A stretch of DNA of 64,000 bases from Nereida sp965655635. Lineage in GTDB: Bacteria > Pseudomonadota > Alphaproteobacteria > Rhodobacterales > Rhodobacteraceae. Below the pieces are notes generated by a model that was given only the letters and a program-made list of their open reading frames with translations, had not been told where the DNA came from and made no database searches. This document shows positions 62,319 to 64,000 of this stretch, piece after piece. Both the position numbers and the translations under genes were made by a program. The DNA is taken from the NCBI RefSeq assembly GCF_965655635.1, contig NZ_CBFHHE010000007.1, positions 1-64,000 on the forward strand, in the 5' to 3' direction. Each line of letters opens with the position of its first letter. Position 1 is the first letter of the stretch.

Positions 62319-62927
62319 ATGCGCAAGCTCACCGAACCCAAGATCGTCCTTGCCAGCCATAACGCGGGAAAGCTGCGCGAAATCTCTGAACTGCTGAAAC
62401 CTTTTGGCATTGAAGTGATCTCGGCGGGCGAGCTTGGGCTTGATGAGCCAGAAGAAACCGAGAGCACTTTCCATGGAAACGCCCGCATAAAAGCGCATTA
62501 CGCCGCCAAAAATGCAGGCCTTCCCGCGCTTTCGGATGACAGTGGCATTACCGTTGACGGCCTGGATGGCGCACCTGGCGTCTACACAGCAGACTGGGCC
62601 GAAACGCCAAATGGCCGCGACTTCCCCCTCGCAATGAGCAAAGTCTGGAACGCACTTGAAGAACGCGACGCAGAATACCCGCGTCTGGCCGCCTTTAACT
62701 GCACGCTCTGCATCGCTTGGCCCGACGGACATGACGAAATCTTTGATGGCATCGTTAAAGGCGAAGTCGTCTGGCCAATGCGTGGTGAACATGGGTTCGG
62801 CTTTGACCCTATGTTCCAGCCTCTTGGTCATTCTGAAACATTCGGAGAAATGGATCCCGCGCAAAAACACGCCATGTCACACCGCGCCGATGCATTCGCA
62901 AAACTGATCGCAGGCTGCCTTGACTGA
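62319..62927 (+). CDS. rdgB: XTP/dITP diphosphatase (non-canonical purine NTP pyrophosphatase)
   Basis: 202 residues, Ham1/RdgB family: ASHNAGKLREISELL at the N-terminus, the DDSGITVDGLDGAPGVYTAD metal and substrate site, and GFGFDPMFQP near the end. It hydrolyses dITP and XTP to keep them out of DNA and RNA. The start codon follows the rph stop immediately, and the end overlaps hemW by eight bases. Confidence 0.96.
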   Translation: MRKLTEPKIVLASHNAGKLREISELLKPFGIEVISAGELGLDEPEETESTFHGNARIKAHYAAKNAGLPALSDDSGITVDGLDGAPGVYTADWAETPNGRDFPLAMSKVWNALEERDAEYPRLAAFNCTLCIAWPDGHDEIFDGIVKGEVVWPMRGEHGFGFDPMFQPLGHSETFGEMDPAQKHAMSHRADAFAKLIAGCLD

Positions 62928-64000
62928 AGACTGGCAAAATGGCGGGTTCGGCCTGTACATTCACTGGCCCTTTTGCAGCGCAAAATGCCCGTACTGTGAT
63001 TTTAATTCATACGTTGCGGACAAAATAGACGAAAACCGCTGGGTTAGAGCCTACATTTCGGAAATTGAACGCAGAGCTTCGCTCACACAAGGCCGGGTGC
63101 TTAATTCGGTCTTCTTCGGCGGTGGAACCCCCAGTTTAATGTCCGTTCATGCCATTGAACAAATCATCACAGCCGTGCGCGCCAATTGGTCCTGCGCGAA
63201 CACAATCGAAATCACGATGGAGGCGAACCCAACTTCCGTCGAAGCCGCGCGCTTTGCCGGCTACAAAGATGCTGGCGTAAACCGTATTTCCGTCGGCATT
63301 CAAAGCCTCAACGATGACGACCTTAAACGCCTTGGCCGCCTTCATACAGTTAAAGAAGGCATTCAAGCCTTTGAGCTTGCTGCCAAAACTTTTGAAAGGT
63401 GTAGCTTTGACCTGATCTACAGCCGTCAAAATCAGACGCTCACCGATTGGCAGTCTGAACTGAAAGAGGCACTCACGATCGCTGCTGGCCACCTTTCAAT
63501 GTACCAACTGACGATTGAGCCCAATACAGCCTTTGGTGATCGCTATGAAAAAGGCCTGCTAAAGGGGCTGCCGACCGAAGACACAGAAGCAGACATGTAT
63601 TTTGCTACGCAGGAAATTGCCGCAAAAGCAGGATATATGTCATATGAAGTGTCTAATTATGCTAAACCGGACCATGAGAGCAGCCACAACCTGATCTATT
63701 GGCGCTACGGCGATTACATCGGCATAGGACCTGGGGCGCACGGAAGGGTAACTCTTAACGGAACCCGCCACGCGACAGAAACAGAGCTAAGTCCCTTGAA
63801 TTGGCTCAAATCAGTCGAAGAAAACGTAACAGGCGAAATCACTACCGCCCCGCTATCACGCGAAGAGCAAGGAACAGAATTTCTACTAATGGGCCTGCGA
63901 TTGGAAGAAGGCATCTCGCCAACTCGATATAGCGAAATATCGGGTCTGACTTTGCCAGAAACAACAATCAGCCACCTAGCAGAACTCGGTTTGATCGCTG
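62920..64000 (+). CDS. hemW: Radical SAM heme chaperone HemW (C-terminus beyond the window)
   Basis: About 360 codons are visible; the gene runs off the right edge. The start is TTG at 62920, inside the end of rdgB, which explains why an ATG search misses it. The radical SAM cluster motif CSAKCPYC (CxxxCxxC, Cys19, 23 and 26) follows YIHWPF. FFGGGTPSLM and RISVGIQSLND are family blocks. HemW was long annotated as an oxygen-independent coproporphyrinogen oxidase but lacks that activity; it delivers heme. No lesion is visible in the part present. Confidence 0.94.
   Translation, partial: MTEDWQNGGFGLYIHWPFCSAKCPYCDFNSYVADKIDENRWVRAYISEIERRASLTQGRVLNSVFFGGGTPSLMSVHAIEQIITAVRANWSCANTIEITMEANPTSVEAARFAGYKDAGVNRISVGIQSLNDDDLKRLGRLHTVKEGIQAFELAAKTFERCSFDLIYSRQNQTLTDWQSELKEALTIAAGHLSMYQLTIEPNTAFGDRYEKGLLKGLPTEDTEADMYFATQEIAAKAGYMSYEVSNYAKPDHESSHNLIYWRYGDYIGIGPGAHGRVTLNGTRHATETELSPLNWLKSVEENVTGEITTAPLSREEQGTEFLLMGLRLEEGISPTRYSEISGLTLPETTISHLAELGLIA

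Noticed and set aside
1..64000. CRISPR arrays, tRNA or rRNA genes, insertion sequences, prophage genes
   Set aside because: No regularly spaced repeats, no cloverleaf-like blocks in the intergenic gaps and no transposase, integrase or phage protein were recognised. A diverged tRNA could still be missed by eye.

Overview
The window looks like chromosomal DNA of a marine alphaproteobacterium of the Rhodobacterales (Roseobacter group). The evidence is gene content and order: rimP-nusA-ylxR-infB; kdsD-lptC-lptA-lptB-hpf-ptsN without rpoN; hrcA-grpE divergent from rph-rdgB-hemW; an ArsR-ArsC fusion with GAPDH and ArsJ; and protein sequences that read like those of roseobacters. No rRNA, tRNA, insertion sequence, prophage or CRISPR array was seen. 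Most of the window is ordinary core genome, densely packed, with many 1-8 base gene overlaps. All identifications come from reading the sequence and from memory of the families; no database search was run.

Layout. 1-1.9 kb: arsenate detoxification operon on the minus strand (ArsR-ArsC fusion, GAPDH, start of arsJ), with a perfect inverted repeat over its start. 1.9-2.7 kb: a gene-poor scar ending in a glycosyltransferase remnant. 2.8-7.5 kb: an RNase D-like exonuclease, then LPS precursor and transport genes, hpf and ptsN. 7.5-11.1 kb, minus strand: a broken glycosyltransferase, galU, kdsB and cysQ. 11.2-12.7 kb: a polysaccharide-export type permease and alkB. 12.7-16.8 kb: dnaK and dnaJ behind a clear RpoH-type promoter, then radC. 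16.8-22.4 kb: secA facing a parvulin PPIase-argJ-mutT run, then a 40-codon small gene. 22.4-28 kb: rimP-nusA-ylxR-infB with an intrinsic-terminator-like hairpin in its leader. 28-33.6 kb: peptide-type ABC importer. 33.6-39.6 kb: pip, ubiG, marR-nitrilase-grxC-comF, an NDUFAF5-like methyltransferase and hemH. 39.6-43.7 kb: a cell-envelope and secretion region with two L,D-transpeptidases, a CAP lipoprotein and three damaged or odd genes (a surface protein without its lipobox cysteine, a frameshifted RTX protein, an HlyD tail). 43.7-48.1 kb: RNA methyltransferase, cca, two Nudix hydrolases, hslO. 48.1-49.8 kb: a doubly broken response-regulator/phosphatase gene and its still-intact Hpt neighbour. 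49.8-57.1 kb: ilvA, argG and a tight four-gene operon (maeB, PfkB kinase, class IV aminotransferase, sulfotransferase-like protein). 57.2-64 kb: mutS, grpE, hrcA, rph, rdgB and the start of hemW.

Three things stand out: the terminator-like hairpin inside the rimP-nusA-infB leader, suggesting attenuation; the overlapping aminotransferase and sulfotransferase-like genes, which appear to be the split form of a fused plant protein; and a consistent pattern of decay (single-base deletions, one nonsense codon, truncations) confined to surface, secretion and signalling genes while every core gene is intact.
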